From positions 1,035,201 to 1,099,200 of the forward strand of contig VFFE01007030.1 in assembly GCA_008921705.1 (NCBI GenBank): DNA of 64,000 nucleotides. Reading direction: 5' to 3'. Made by a program: the position numbers and the translations under genes. The notes under the pieces were generated by a model. It was given only the letters and a program-made list of their open reading frames with translations. It was not told the origin of the DNA and made no database searches. Of this stretch, positions 1-12,923 are shown one piece after another (within the stretch, counting starts at the first letter, position 1; each line of letters opens with the position of its first letter). The DNA comes from Burhinus oedicnemus. Its lineage: Eukaryota; Chordata; Aves; Charadriiformes; Burhinidae.

Positions 1-1685
1 GAAAAAATCATCTAAGATGACTTCCCATTTTAATATCAGATATGAATCTCAAAGTAATGTGAAAAAGAACCACTAATAAATACTCATACAAATATAAAAG
101 CTATTTTTCAAATGCCAAACATATTCATACATGAGAACAGCCCTAAATGGTCACACTGCACTCGAATATACTCAAGAGAAAGGACAACTCCCAAAAGTGT
201 CAAATACCAATTCATTTTTAAATGACATTTATTGGCCTCAAGAGGAATACAGCTGATGTAGTATTTGAATTTTGCCCAGAGTACAACTCTTCTTGTTTGA
301 ACACTCGTTTGGTTCTCCCCATGCTTTGATGATATCCTGGAGTTTGTACAACTTGCTTACTTAACTGATATTTTTGCCCAGTCAAGGACTGCAAGAGCAT
401 ACAACATACAAGGGAGTAATGAAGCCACACTTCTAAACACCGATTCTGAGGACTCAGCAAATAAATGCAGATAGTTTTGACATGTTTCGTGCTCTGGGAG
501 TGTGCCAGAAAGCACCTTCCATTCAAAATGAATACATGTATTATTCATGTAAATTTGACACTGCTCAAATAACCCCCATATGAATAGCTCCCCAAAGACT
601 AATGCAGTAATGAGTGTATTAGTAAGTCTTTCACAGCATTAAGTAGTGATATTTAAAGCTTGTCTTAAAAAACATCAGCCATCTCTTGGAGACACTAAAG
701 ACTTTATCCAATAACTGACCCCAGGAAAAGCGGTTGTAGCTACATGTACATACTTGGCCCTTGCAAAACCAGCCAGGAAATAAACATTCTATGCTTTTTA
801 TATTGACATACTTATATGACAGTGGGTTGTCAGTGTTTGGCCTGTTACAGACAATATAAAGGGCCAAGCCTCAGGCTGCCACAGATCTATGATTCCAGAC
901 ACCTCCAGTATCACAGCACATCAGTCAATAAATGAAATACATCCAATACCCTGAAAGATGAGCACAGAGAGCTCTAAAATTATTCTGTGTATGCAGCTTT
1001 GGGGTGATCACACAGAAAAAAGTGTGTGATCACAAACCAGTTGATAACTAGGAGGCTGAAGCAGATCAAAACAAATTTTATTTTAAATTCTGTATAATTT
1101 TCAGCTCAGACCTGTATTACAATGTGAAGAGAAAGACTACTGTAATTTGAATCCTTGATAACAGAATACCTACTGGTAAACATTAGTATTAAAAATTCTG
1201 AATGTCTTTGAATGGCAAATTCTTACCTCTATGTAATCTAATATTCACCTATTTGCCAATGTGTGATCATTTTTATTGTACTCTCGTGCCAATACAAAAG
1301 CTTGCCTGTGTATTTAAATGTCTTTGAAATATCACAATATTGAATCCTACAAAAAGCTATAAAAAGGAAGCCTGTAAAGAGTAAGATGTTATTCCAAATT
1401 TTGTTACAAATTCACAGGGTTGAATGATTTGCATGATGCTTTACTTTTTTCTGCAGTCTTGCTTGAAATAAAGGTGTCAAAAGTGTTGCGAGCTATTGAA
1501 CAGAACGTCGCTGTTTGTGCTTTTACTTCTTAGTAGCAAGAAACGAAGGAAAACCTAGCTTTACCCTATTCAGTAGAATTCCCTATGCTCTCTATCTTGA
1601 AAGAACATACCAGGAGGTGGGGTGAGAAATCTGATTTTCAAGATTGACTCGAAGAAGAATTTTAATTATATGTTGCTTTTAGCCT
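1..1685. other. AT-rich noncoding sequence left of the CpG island
   Basis: No recognisable exon, RNA gene or interspersed repeat was found here on either strand. The open frames are short, AT-rich and match nothing I know. The only clear local structure is the inverted repeat at 1004-1033. If the SUGCT transcription unit continues leftwards this is intron; otherwise it is intergenic flank. The sequence alone does not decide between these. Confidence 0.6.
1004..1033. repeat. perfect inverted repeat, 11-bp arms
   Basis: The arms GTGATCACACA (1004-1014) and TGTGTGATCAC (1023-1033) are exact reverse complements around an 8-base purine loop. Each arm also contains the palindrome TGATCA. It could form a hairpin or be a palindromic binding site. 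No function can be assigned, and palindromes of this size do occur by chance in 64 kb. Confidence 0.7.
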
Positions 1686-1723
1686 GATGATCGTGGTACA
1701 AAGCGAAAGCTGGAGGGGAAGGA

Positions 1724-1757
1724 GGGGCGGGGCGGGGGGGGAAGCAGAATTTAAATT
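1724..1757 (+). promoter_or_regulatory. core promoter elements: GC boxes and TTTAAAT
   Basis: Two overlapping Sp1-type GC boxes (1724-1737) are followed by a TATA-like element, ATTTAAATT, at 1749-1757. Transcription would be expected to start about 25-30 bases downstream, near 1780-1790. That fits the candidate first exon whose splice donor is at 1819. The TTTAAAT core is palindromic, so orientation rests on the order GC box, TATA-like element, donor site. There is no experimental support in the sequence itself. Confidence 0.4.
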
Positions 1758-1781
1758 GGGTTACTCGACTACCCAGAGCAG

Positions 1782-1818
1782 CCTTCGAAGTCGCTGCCCC
1801 ATGGGGGAGCAGAGGCAG
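1782..1818 (+). other. candidate first exon ending in a consensus splice donor
   Basis: From the predicted start region (start inferred, not seen) to 1818 the sequence ends CAG, followed by GTAAGG at 1819, a near-ideal 5' splice site. An ATG at 1801 opens six codons (MGEQRQ) that reach the splice junction in phase 0. The start context has G at +4 but C at -3, so it is only moderate. It may be a coding first exon, a 5' untranslated exon or the first exon of a long noncoding RNA. No downstream partner exon was recognised in the window. The frame also continues open into the GC-rich DNA to about 2118, but that is expected of stop-poor GC-rich sequence. Confidence 0.3.
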
Positions 1819-3679
1819 GTAAGGGAGGCAGCCGGGCGGCCGAAGGGAGGCCCCGGCCCGGCAGAGGGAGCGCCCGCCCCGGCTCCGCGCCCCTCGTCCG
1901 CCGCTTCCCCTGGCAGGCAGGATTCAGTCGGCTTCCAGGCCTCGGGAAGCCCGGCCGGGCAAAGCCGGGAAAGGGGGCAGGAGAGGAGAGGGGGATGCCA
2001 GTTTCGGCAGGCGCGGCGGTGCGAGGCGCCAGCGGGACCGATGGCAGGTGCGCTTCAACTCCTTCCTGGCGGCAGGAACTTTGCGGCCTCGCAAACGACA
2101 CACGCAAACGACAACTAAGCGTACGTTGGCAGAATAATTTTGAAGTCATCAGACTGCACAGCTAAAACTCTGAAACCTCTTGGTGTAAAAATAATCCTTA
2201 ATGAGATGAAACAATCAGGAAGACAAAGAAAGAAAGGAATGTGGTGTGTCCTACCAGGTTCTAGGCCTGCCTGCCTCCTGTCAGATTCTGGAAAAATACC
2301 CCGAAGTTTTGTCATACCTAGTAGCAAGTCCCAGATCTATTTATTTCTTGTTTTCGAACTCATCTAATGTATCTTGCTTTGCCAAAGCGAGTGCCCATTT
2401 CAGAAGCTCCCCAAAAATCCACATTTGAAGAGCCCCATTAGCCTTGAAGTAAACAAAATGCCTCTAAGCATACAATAATGGCTTACTTGGATCCAGTTTT
2501 GTCACCCACTGCATTTCAACTCTCAGCAATTTTCTTTTGTTTGCTGAAACTGGGACAAAACCCCCGTGTCCTTGACATACAGAATCAGAAGTATAATAAC
2601 ATAAAGAAGAACAATTATTAGACTTGACAGACTACAGGAGACAACTAATAAAATCCATACAAAAATGTACTGCACAAACAGTGCATCTTTAGGAGATAAG
2701 TACATTTGTAAAATTCAGGTTGAGATTTGATTTCTGAAAAAAAACCAGTTAGGAAATGGTTGAATCTACAGCTTTGGTTCAGGTCTATCTCTCTTAAAAA
2801 AGGAAGAAGTATTGTTCAATGTAGAAACATAAACCGTGTCAGGTCCAAACACTAAGGAGGGCTGAAAGCATAAACACTCTAAGGTGTAACAAATCCTGTT
2901 GCTATAAAACGTTAGGAGAAATTTGACTTAATTCTTTAGGCACAGAAATAAATTTGCCTCCTTTCTTTTTGCATGTTTATATTTCTAAAAAACTTGTAGA
3001 AACTAACCCTATCCACTCAGATTATCTTTATGGCAAGTATAGCATCCACAACAGCTGGAAATCAAGCATTCCTCCAAGAAGTAAACAATAGCTAGGACAG
3101 GAATTTCAGCCCATTTTTGGAAACAGATAATCCAGAAAAGTTTCCACTTCTGAAGTATTTTGGGGAACACTGGCAGATATACCCATCTGAGAACCCCAGC
3201 AGTAAACCCCTGCATACTGAAGAGACTGGCTATTCAGTCACCTGAAGCTACATACTGTGGGCAAATACAATCACAGTCAAAGAGAAACCAGAGCTCACCA
3301 AAAAACCCAGCCTGGATACTGCTAACAGTATAGAGGTAGCCTGCACCAGACACTGCAAAAGTCATCCATCCTCATATCTGAGAGGACAAGACCCAGTTAG
3401 TTTTTCCAATGTTCTACCACGGCCATTTATTAAATAGTTAAATGCTGTGTTAATATGTGCACTGACTGACCTGTTACTGCTCCATGGCATTCATGACTCC
3501 ATTTGGTCTCCTGCAACCACTTTTAGCATCTTTGAGCAGTACTGTCTGAAACTTCCCTATCACATTGTTAGCAAGAGGGGACCACAGGAGAAAAATATAA
3601 ATAACTAAGTAAATTATTTACTCCCTCCTTGTACCCACTCCAGCTCCACTGCCTTACCCTTCCATAAGAGCCCCCCAAA

Positions 3680-3719
3680 CAAGCTTCCAGTGCCTACACA
3701 CACGCAAGCTTCCAGTGCC
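3680..3719. repeat. short direct duplication
   Basis: The 15-base string CAAGCTTCCAGTGCC occurs at 3680-3694 and again at 3705-3719, a period of 25 bases with ten unmatched bases between the copies. It looks like a local slippage or micro-duplication product. No function is implied. Confidence 0.7.
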
Positions 3720-6619
3720 AACAGACCAGGTGAAATGTAGCACAGTCAGAGTTTTAATGTCTCTATTAGTTAACAGATTTTTTTGACACTACTTGCTTGC
3801 TCTGCCCATACAGCTGAAATGATCATACTGTAAAACATGGTTTTTATATCAATGATTTAACATTGGTGTCCCAATAAAAGTTTCTGTGCAGTTCAATGAC
3901 TTGAAAGTCTTGTAATCCCAAAAAACCAAATGGGAACCGTGACTGTGTATACATATATTAAACAAAACACAAAATTTACAGACAGACGTTATGCAATTAT
4001 AAGCTTAAAAAAAAAAAAAAAGCCAGAATCCTCTACCAACAAAGCTAGGCAGTGTAAGCTTCCATATGATCTCCTTTAAAAGTGATTCCATTTTGCCCTG
4101 CAGACACCATTTCCCAAGGTCAGTTACTACTACTGGAAAGTCCAGTAGAAGGATATGCTGGTGGTAACCCCTGTTGCACAAACTTTGCTCATAAGGAATT
4201 AATTGAGAACACTTTTTCATTTCCCTGAAAAATACGAACAGCCACCAGTGAGCATGAGAATTTTACGGTCAAGAAATCTGCATCTGGGAACGGGCCCTCA
4301 AGAACTCACTCTCCCACTGTGAAACATAAGAAGCCTGAAAACAGCACATCCGATGCAGGCTGGAAGAAGATAAAACAAGCAGAGTGCTCACTACATCATG
4401 TAAAAGCAGTGAGTATTGCAGTAGGTGAGCATGTTGGTTATATAAAGCTGAAGAGTTTTCTCTGCACATACGTCGCTGAGGAAAAAAAATGGCCATTCAA
4501 CAGAACAGAGGGAGGGGACTTCATTAAATTCAATCCTCTGCTACGATAAGCAACCACAGTATGCAATCCCTTTCGTATTAGGTTAAATGGAGACTGTAGA
4601 CTAAGTGACTGGTATTTCTTGCATAAAAAGGAATAGGGGGGTATGGTGAATACTTCCCTCTGAAGGAGTATGTATGAGCTGCAAGGTCTAAACTTACAGC
4701 TGGACCCCATACATGGTGTTAAAAATGAACAAAATTCTCTTCTCTCTTTCAACCCTCCCTTCATTTCTTGTGTACTGCTGTGAATGCCAGTCACAGTCTG
4801 GCCTGTAATACAGATGGGGTGGGGGGAAGAAAAAAAAAGACATTAACTCTTCTAAGTGAAAATCAACAGATTTGCAGCTGAAATGAGAAATAAATCAGGT
4901 CTGCATGTTCTACTTTGCATGAGGAAATGGTTTTCCTGCAAATAAAAGCTGGATGTTCTTAAAAACACATCATAACAAAATGACAGGAGAATAATGAGAA
5001 ATGAGGTAAACTGTTGTGAGACTGGTATCTCAAACCTCTTCAGTGATGGCTCATTCCCTAACCTGCACCTGAATTAAAACACAGAGCAAATGCTGGTCTG
5101 AAACGGACCTCAAGAGAAAGTTGTAATAAGAAGAATCCCGATCCTTTGCAGCAACAAAAGAAAGATCGTGAGTGTATGATCATATCACTTGATGATAAAA
5201 TTTAGTAGAAACCTCAGGTATTCTATCCTTCCACCAATACCAGCAATTTTTTTCCTTCACAAACACAAATGAAGGGAGGTTTTTAAAGCCTTTCATTAGC
5301 AGTGTGTGTTGGTTTTGTCTTTCTGCTTTAACTGATTAAAAAAAAAAAAAAAATCATTGTGACTTACTTGACCATTGCTCTATAGACTCTCAAAGCATTT
5401 CAGAAGGGTATTTTTTTTGGTGGTGATGCAATTTTGTGATGATTGTTTTTCCCCTGCTCTTAGTTGAGTAGCCATATGGATACATTTGGTTTGTATAATG
5501 GGTACATCTTATCTTCCACTTTACAAACAGTATTACTAGATCATTGATAAGAATATAGCACACATATAAATACCAGTTTAACATCTGTTTATGTTGATAG
5601 GTTGGACTATGGAACAAGACAGACAAGTTATTTTCCACCTTTGGTTCTGATTCAGTAACAAAACAAAGTTGTACTTTGTTCCCAGTACTGCAGGGTGATA
5701 TTTATTTTAGGCAAGTGCTTTACTTAACTGTATTTTAAAATGAGGCAAACTTCAAGTGACTAAAAATAAAGTCCATTGAGTAAAAAGTCAATAGAAATTT
5801 TACCTCTAACATCAACAGGGCTAGAAGTTGGCCCCTGACATCGATCCCTGAAGTTGCACTGCTTCAAGCAAACTGAAGATTACATCTTTAATTACACTTA
5901 TTTCAAATTGCCTTAAATGAAGACATAAAGACAAAGACTTTTACCCTAATTTCTCAGTTTTTCAGGGATGCTGATGGATCTCCAAGTGTTCAGGCCTCCA
6001 ACAAACTCAGCAATTACTGAAGTGCCTATACCCATATTGAGAAGGTAATCTGTACAATTTGGATTTTCAAATTCTCTGCCCAAATAAACAGCCTACTTCG
6101 AGGTCTACCATCTTCCACAAAGGTTAAAACCTCTCAAAACGATGGTAATATTAAAAAGTCTACTTCAATATTGTACCATAACCAGAGTGTGGTGAACCCA
6201 AGTCCTCAACTGGAGGAACCAACGTTTTGAATTGCAAGACTAGAGCTCTTTCAAAGGAGGTGCTGTGTTCTTGTCACTTTTTGAAAATCGTGAGGTTTTT
6301 TGAAGAAACCAGGTTACCAGGTTGTTCTAATGATGATTTCCAAATGGATTCGTTTATTTTCCAAAATACTCTGAAATATACTGTACAATATACTTCTTTC
6401 AGGCTTGCTGTGGATCAACATTTTAAAAGTATTGTAAGTAAAATCCTAAACATGATTCAAAAGTGGGCGGGGAGGGAAGTGTGGATCATATTAACTTAAT
6501 TCAGAGAAATGATGTAAAAGCTTCAGGGATTAAACAGATGCATGGAGGTTCTCTCATAAAATCCCCAAACAGATTTGTGCTAACAAGATTAAATTTCATA
6601 CCTTGGGATGTTTGAGAGT

Positions 6620-6700
6620 TGATTTTGCATGCCTCTATTGATATAAGTGGTCTCCTTGACTTCAGTGGGTCTAACTGCATGAGCAACGATGGTTTGTGAG
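6620..6700. repeat. possible remnant of an ancient amniote interspersed repeat
   Basis: The stretch around TTGACTTCAGTGGGTCTAAC followed by TGCATGAG resembles a repeat block common in reptile and bird genomes, in which a 'ttgacttcagtgggactactcacatgctta'-like core recurs. The match is from memory, short and diverged, so the family name and borders are uncertain. Confidence 0.25.
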
Positions 6701-9700
6701 CTTGCATATGTAAAGGTGCCTTTATACAGCATAATAAAATATGCCTAACTCTAATATATATTTAACAAGAGCCCTTGAGGAAATTAAGATCAGAAAGACT
6801 AGTACAGCAACTGAGCAGCAATAGGAATTCACCATGAAGTAGAAAAATTTGCAAGTAGGAATGTTGAAGACAAAAAGATAGCTCATATGTTTGAAGAACA
6901 CCACATCAACATGAAAATCATGACCTATGCAAATGAAGGGCTAGCTGCTATTTGATAAGACTAAATTATTTCCATTCTCCATGCAGGAAACTTTGGAAAT
7001 TAACATATGTTTATCAAATAATTACAATCCTGAGATGAATCCTTCAGCATGGATGCTGACCATGTCACACCTCCAGAAGTGCCTAAAAATTGTTTAAACA
7101 GTGGTTTATTTTGCAAAAAAAACCCCTCTCTTACTAAAGTCTTTCACAGCAACTTTCTCCCTTTTTCATTAAATGTTTTTTGCTCTGCTGTGACAGAAAA
7201 AAAGCCTCTCCCAGTTTTTGGCAAGCAAAATAAAATTATTGTATAAAAATAAATATGTATATATATTTGCATCAGGAAGCACATAAAGTCATCTAATGTA
7301 CTAGCATTATCAGTACAAAAATAACAGCTGCGTTTGCCTCAGTGGCTAGTGGTATTTGCAGACTAGATTCTGACTGAAGAATTCCAAAGTATTTCTACCC
7401 ATCTCAGTGGAGTTAGACTAGACATGTACCTTTATAACCAAGGGAATGATCTAGTCTGGAATTACTAAGATACCTTTAAATCATTAACATTCATACATAT
7501 TATCATTAATAAATAATATTTTAATGAAAATAGATTGTATCTAACTCCCACTGCAAGCTCGAATTGTACAACATCATTTCTGTGGAGCTCAGCGGTTCTG
7601 GGAAGTCCTGGATAACAGAGAGGAAAAAAGATATCCAGGTGAGGTAAAGGGCATAGCCTTTGAAATGCTATGTTATACCTCCCAAAGGAATGAGTTTATG
7701 TTGTACTTCTACCTTGCATAGGCTGTACGCGCACTATGTACTTAAATCTGTCAAAGGCAAAAGTGAAATCTAGCAACAAGAACTTGAACATTTGTATTTC
7801 ATCTGGAGCTTACATCATTTCTGTCACCTCATGGTATACATATTCTAAGAGAATCAAGGTACTACAGAGAATAAGTTGCCATCAACTACTCTGTAATCTT
7901 GCTAAAACAAAGAGACAGAACATGAGATGAGATAGGAAGAAGCATGGATATCATTTATGAGGGCACTGGAATGAAATGTACATTTCTCCAAAACTGGCTA
8001 GACTGTTGCATGCTTAGGAATGATGGAATGCTGCCTTCTCTGAAGGTGGCATAGATGATTTCAGTTATTACAAAGGCCAGATGGTCTTCATTACTTTTCA
8101 TCAACTATGTGGTAGGCCAGAACTTCCTCAAGGCTTCAAATGCCTTCTCTGTGACTGGCCCAAACCATGTCAACAGAGATAGGCTTGGGATGCTTGTTTT
8201 TAGGTTTTTGTTCTTGCTTCCTTGGTCACAGCAAGATACTCATGGATTCTGCTGATCTGATCAGAAATTCCAATTTTGAAGGCAGCTGGAGGTGTTCCAA
8301 GAAAGTCTGCTTTTTGTAAGGAACACTTTCAGATATTGTGATCTGGTGGCCATAATTATGACTAAAAATGTCAGATTTGGTGCAAGTTTCTGCGTAAAAT
8401 GTTCACAGCTATTCAGGACTGGCTACATGCAGGTTCACAAGTCACAGGAACAAACAAATTCACTGAAATCCAACCTGCAAGCACAGTATCAAGGCTTCAG
8501 GCAAATGCTGCCCACTTGTTTGACTTCCATTTAATGGTACCCCAGGGACTAGCTTCACAGCATCAATCCAAGTACTCTCCTTTCTTCCTCATTGTAGAAT
8601 AAGGTAAGAAGTAATTTTTTATTTTTTTTTCACCTTTCTGTCGGATGAGGTCTGTAGGCTATTTCAGATGCACAACAGAGAAAATTAGTTGTCTTTAAAG
8701 TGATGCTATTAGATTTTCTGCTAAATACCATAACCATTGCTAAATAGATTGATGAATCATGCCTGCTACTGATCACTTATTTTCTACTCACTCATGAAAA
8801 CTCTTTCAACTATAGCAGATTTTTGAAGATGATCTTTTTTTGTATCTTTTCGTACAGAACAGCATACACATTTGTTTGTATTATAACAGACATACTTTCA
8901 AGCCAGAAATAGTTTTAGCTTTCTTATGCCAGTATAGAAGTGTAGTGAGTTGGTAAGAATTATTTTAATGTGAGAAATAATACTGTGACAGAGTATTCCA
9001 GTTGGATCATTCTCATGATGAAACAGGAAGGCCTACAGAGAAACATGTACTAAAATAATAAGTTTATAAATTAATAGTGTTTGCTATATGTCCCTTGATA
9101 GTATCTGAATCAACTGAAGTTGTTAAAAAAAAAAAAAAGCAACTTTTACAAAGAGCAGTGTAAGTACTGCTAGTTACTCTGGAAGTCCTGTCTAGCCACT
9201 CTGAATTGAATTTGTTTATACTTAAAGAATTTTACCAGACTGAAGACATGAGTGAATGCAAGAATTTCATAGTCACAAAAAAAAAAAAAGATTCACTACA
9301 TTCATTATTTATATGGATTTCTTTGACTGCTCTCTCAGAGGCATATGCCTAACTCAGGCTGTGAAGGATGGCAGACTTTCTCAAATTAAAACAACATCCG
9401 AGTTTAGATGTTTGTGCTTATTTTCTCAAGCCCAGAGAACTGACTTCCCTTCATAGATGGAGTTCTTTATGTTATTTGCTAAGTTTCAATCATGCCTAAA
9501 GACTTGCCTCTTTGGCACTGAATTTTCATATCCTGTTTGGTTTTGTGTTGGGTTTTTTGGTGGTTTGTTTTTTGGTTTTTTTAAAGTACTACAAGATGTT
9601 TGTAGGAAGGACACAGTAAATGGGAATGTCTTGAAAGGATATACTAGATACTTGGTACATGCACATACTCTCTGTAAAACGTACTGCATATGCTAATTCA

Positions 9701-9839
9701 CGTCCACAAACTCACCTACACATATATCGATAACATTAATGCAGACAAACATTTCTTCTGGGAAACATTACCAATCATACTATAAATAGCTATTCCATTG
9801 CCTAGCTATTTCTCAGCTGTAAAATCCTTAATCCTCACA

Positions 9840-9920
9840 GATGGAGGGGGGGGTGGCAGCAGGAGAGGGAAAAGGNNNNNNNNNNNNNNNNNNNNGGGGG
9901 GGGGGGGGGGGAGGGGGAGA
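9840..9920. other. 20-N assembly gap inside a poly-G/purine tract
   Basis: Twenty Ns at 9876-9895 are preceded by G-rich purine sequence and followed directly by a run of about 16 G, then GAGGGGG. The gap is most likely a sequencing or assembly failure at a long G homopolymer or G-quadruplex-forming tract. True length is unknown, and any open frame read across it is meaningless. Confidence 0.9.
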
Positions 9921-12900
9921 AAGCATCCTGGCAAGAAACAAGTCCCTAGTGTTTCAATTTCTCCCCGGAGAATAACCATCAGATCCTGAGCTACTTCTTA
10001 TGAGCACAATTTCCTCATTGTTAGCAGCTGTTCATTGGTTAGCATTGCACAACTGGCCAGGTGCATTATGAAGGGAACGAAGGAGAAGAGGGGGTTGTCT
10101 TCCTCTAAACCATCAGATGGACTAATAGTATTCTCCAATACAGCAGTAACTGGCCCTTGTCCTAGGCCACATCTGAGTTTTACCGAATGTAAATAAATAC
10201 TGGAGGGAAAAGGACACCCACAGTCCTGGACAAAGTGAGAAGTCATCTTCAGGTATGTGGGGTTTTTTCTGCCTTCACTTCCCCAGAAGCTGGGGACTGC
10301 AAGATGATGAGGGGGTTTTTTTCCTCCCATCCTCCTGAGAATTACTGGGAAGGCCTCGGGGACTGGACCAGTCCTTCACCAGCTGCTTTGGGGGCAAGCA
10401 ACTGGCTGGGTCACATTCAGGCCTGTCATATTTACATTATATTTACCGTAGCTGCTGACATTAAAATGGACAAACAGAAGTTATTCTGAAAGATCTCTGA
10501 ATTGATTGCTGACAATTTATATTTTTGTCTCTTCTGTGTGCTACTTGAAAGAATTCTTGATGCGATAAGTATTTATTTTCAGCAGTTTTTCCGTATCAGT
10601 TCAAAAGCTACAATTCTTTTTCCACTGCTACCATTGCATACTATTAAGTGGATGATTCCACCGTGACCTCATACAGAAATAATCAATGGATATAAGTTCA
10701 GACATGTCTATAGTAATTAGAAGTACTGAAATACTTCAACTTAAAAAAATATTTTATCAACAGTCTATCAGTCTTGATATCCTGCTGGAAAAGTATCAGG
10801 CAAAAACCAAGACTAGCACCCAAGACAAGAAACATGCACATCTTAAATCTAAAAACTTCTCTATAATGACTGAAAAGTCAAAAACAAGCCTTAATTTTTT
10901 TTTTAATTTGAAACTAGCTGATTTTTAACTTTATGACTACATTGAAAAGAGAAAGACATAAAAATCAGACTGAGACAGAGAACACTTTCAAGGAAGAGTC
11001 TGCAAAACAAATTATGTTTCCAAAGGTCTAGGATCTAACTTATAAACCTTAACAGTGATGAAAACAGAGCATGAAAAACCTTATTTTAACCCTTTCTTTG
11101 ACAGAGGATGAAGTATCCTGCAGGATCATTTGTGCGAGCAGTAATAAGAATGTATATCAAAAATCAGTGAATTGCTTTCTGAATGGTATACAATCCGCAT
11201 GGGCAGACTATTTCATACCTAGAACAAGTACCAAATAAGTCAGTGAGAGAATGAAACAACACATGGAATTCCGCTTGCTATATATGCTGTCCCATGCACG
11301 TCTTGGTGATCTCTAACTACATGGATTCAGATGATAAAGTTCACAATATGTTGAGATTGCACACACACAGTTTTAGATTGCCTTTATTGCTTTGATCACT
11401 ATGGAAAATAGAGAAGCACAAAGATACCTACACACTATCATATAGTCATGCAAAGCAAAAGTTTGAAATAAAATCTGTGCTTATCACCATAAAAAGCTTC
11501 CATATTTTTCTATTTCATCTCTCAAATGTGCAAAAATGATATCGAAATAATATCTAAACAAACTTCTACCAAAAAAGGTAAAGTTGGAAAGAATAATTTT
11601 TTTACCTGATATTCTTACTTTTTATTATTTTTGTTTATGACTTATAATAATTTTTTCTTGCTGAATTTTCATTGGTTGTATTGTATTTCTGATTGTTTTC
11701 CTATATTCTTGTACACATATTTAAACTATATTTTTCCACTGCTTTAACTGAATGTTTCATGTTGCTCCCCCTATTTCAGAAATCCCAAATAATGTTTCAA
11801 TTGTGATGGAAACTAATAAAGAGCTGTTAACAACAAGAAGTTTGTACTTTTAAGAAGTAGCTAAATATCTGACAGCTATTCCCTTGAGAAGTACTAAAAC
11901 AGAGTAGTTCGCTGTTGTACTGCTTGACTCAAATAGGGAGAGATTTGTCACCAAATACAAGACAATCACAAGAAATAGTTTGGCCCATTGTTTTTAACAT
12001 CATTTAAATGTTTCACTGAGGTTTTCCTACTTGAATACCTAAACAAGCACTTTAATTAAATATCTCAATTCATGTTTGTATTGCCTAATTTTGGATAAAG
12101 CAGACAAATCACAACAATTATGTTACTGGGTGCTAACAACTGTAGAATTACACAAGTTTTTGAAGTCCAATGATAAAAATTATTCAGCCTAACGTTAGAT
12201 CTTCGGCTCTAAAAATCTTGTACCTCAAGAAGGCATAAAGAATCCGATTTTCAGTTTACATTACCTTTGCTGTACAATATACAAGCCTTAACAGGGTTGA
12301 TTTCACCTAGTTGCAATTTAAATTAGGTCCATCAAGTCTTTCCTTTCAGATCATGAAATGAGTAGAGAGATTTATCTCAGCCTGACCTATTTCTCCCAGT
12401 GGCCAAGGTGACTACGTGCAGCTTCCTGGGACTGGATGGTGACTAAACACTACCCTTAAGCTCTAGCTTTCTTTAGAGATCTTACATTTGGCACCCTTCC
12501 CTTCCAGTAGGATCAGTAGGATGCTGTCACCCAGCTGCTCTGCGTCTTGATATTAGCATCTCATTTTTCTGAGTTCATAAATACTTCTGTCAAGTTCCAC
12601 TCACTCTAGGCTCTCAGGTGGCTATGGGAAAACCCAGCAAGCAAAGCTTAGGAAAGGAATGTACATTAACCATCCACACGTCTTGTCAACAACAGTCAGA
12701 GCTACAGATGACTAAAAGGAAGAAACAGTCCTGAACTTGCCTCTGCCCTTGTTCCCATTCAGGAATCTGTTGTTTCTCTAGATGGGCTTATCAGAGAAAC
12801 CATTAAAGGGAAAAGTGCTAGACCGTGCTGATTTTTCATGAAAGGCACCATGCCACAACAAATGTTTTAATCCAAAATAAAATAAAACAAAATCCCCAGT

Positions 12901-12923
12901 ATAAGCTTGATATGGAGCTATTG
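9921..12923. other. noncoding stretch before the CR1 element
   Basis: This is AT-rich sequence without a recognised exon, RNA gene or clear interspersed repeat. The open frames here are short and match nothing I recognise. An A-rich segment at about 12870-12895 lies just upstream of the CR1 fragment. Confidence 0.55.

Larger units (their letters stand above)
1700..2113. promoter_or_regulatory. CpG island, probable promoter
   Basis: About 400 bases of very GC-rich, CpG-dense sequence stand out sharply from the AT-rich surroundings. The left edge holds tandem GC boxes (GGGGCGGGGCGGGG at about 1724-1737), followed by a TTTAAAT element and a candidate first exon on the plus strand. The right edge falls off abruptly after two copies of CGCAAACGACA (2090-2100 and 2103-2113). 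Unmethylated islands of this type usually mark vertebrate promoters and can fire in both directions. If SUGCT extends this far, this would be an internal promoter in its intron and the plus-strand transcript would be antisense to it. The gene served is not identified. Confidence 0.7.
2114..9875. other. intron-like or intergenic noncoding stretch
   Basis: This is AT-rich sequence with no recognised exon on either strand. It contains poly(A) runs (15 A at 4007-4021, 16 A at 5338-5353, 14 A at 9125-9138), a small direct duplication near 3.7 kb and a possible old repeat fragment near 6.65 kb. Open frames such as the 118-codon minus-strand frame at 4438-4794 have no recognisable domain and are treated as chance. 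Confidence 0.55.

Noticed and set aside
1687..2149. Frames of 126-143 codons on both strands of the CpG island
   Set aside because: Stop-poor GC-rich DNA gives long frames on both strands. The proteins are low-complexity Pro/Gly/Ala/Arg with no domain.
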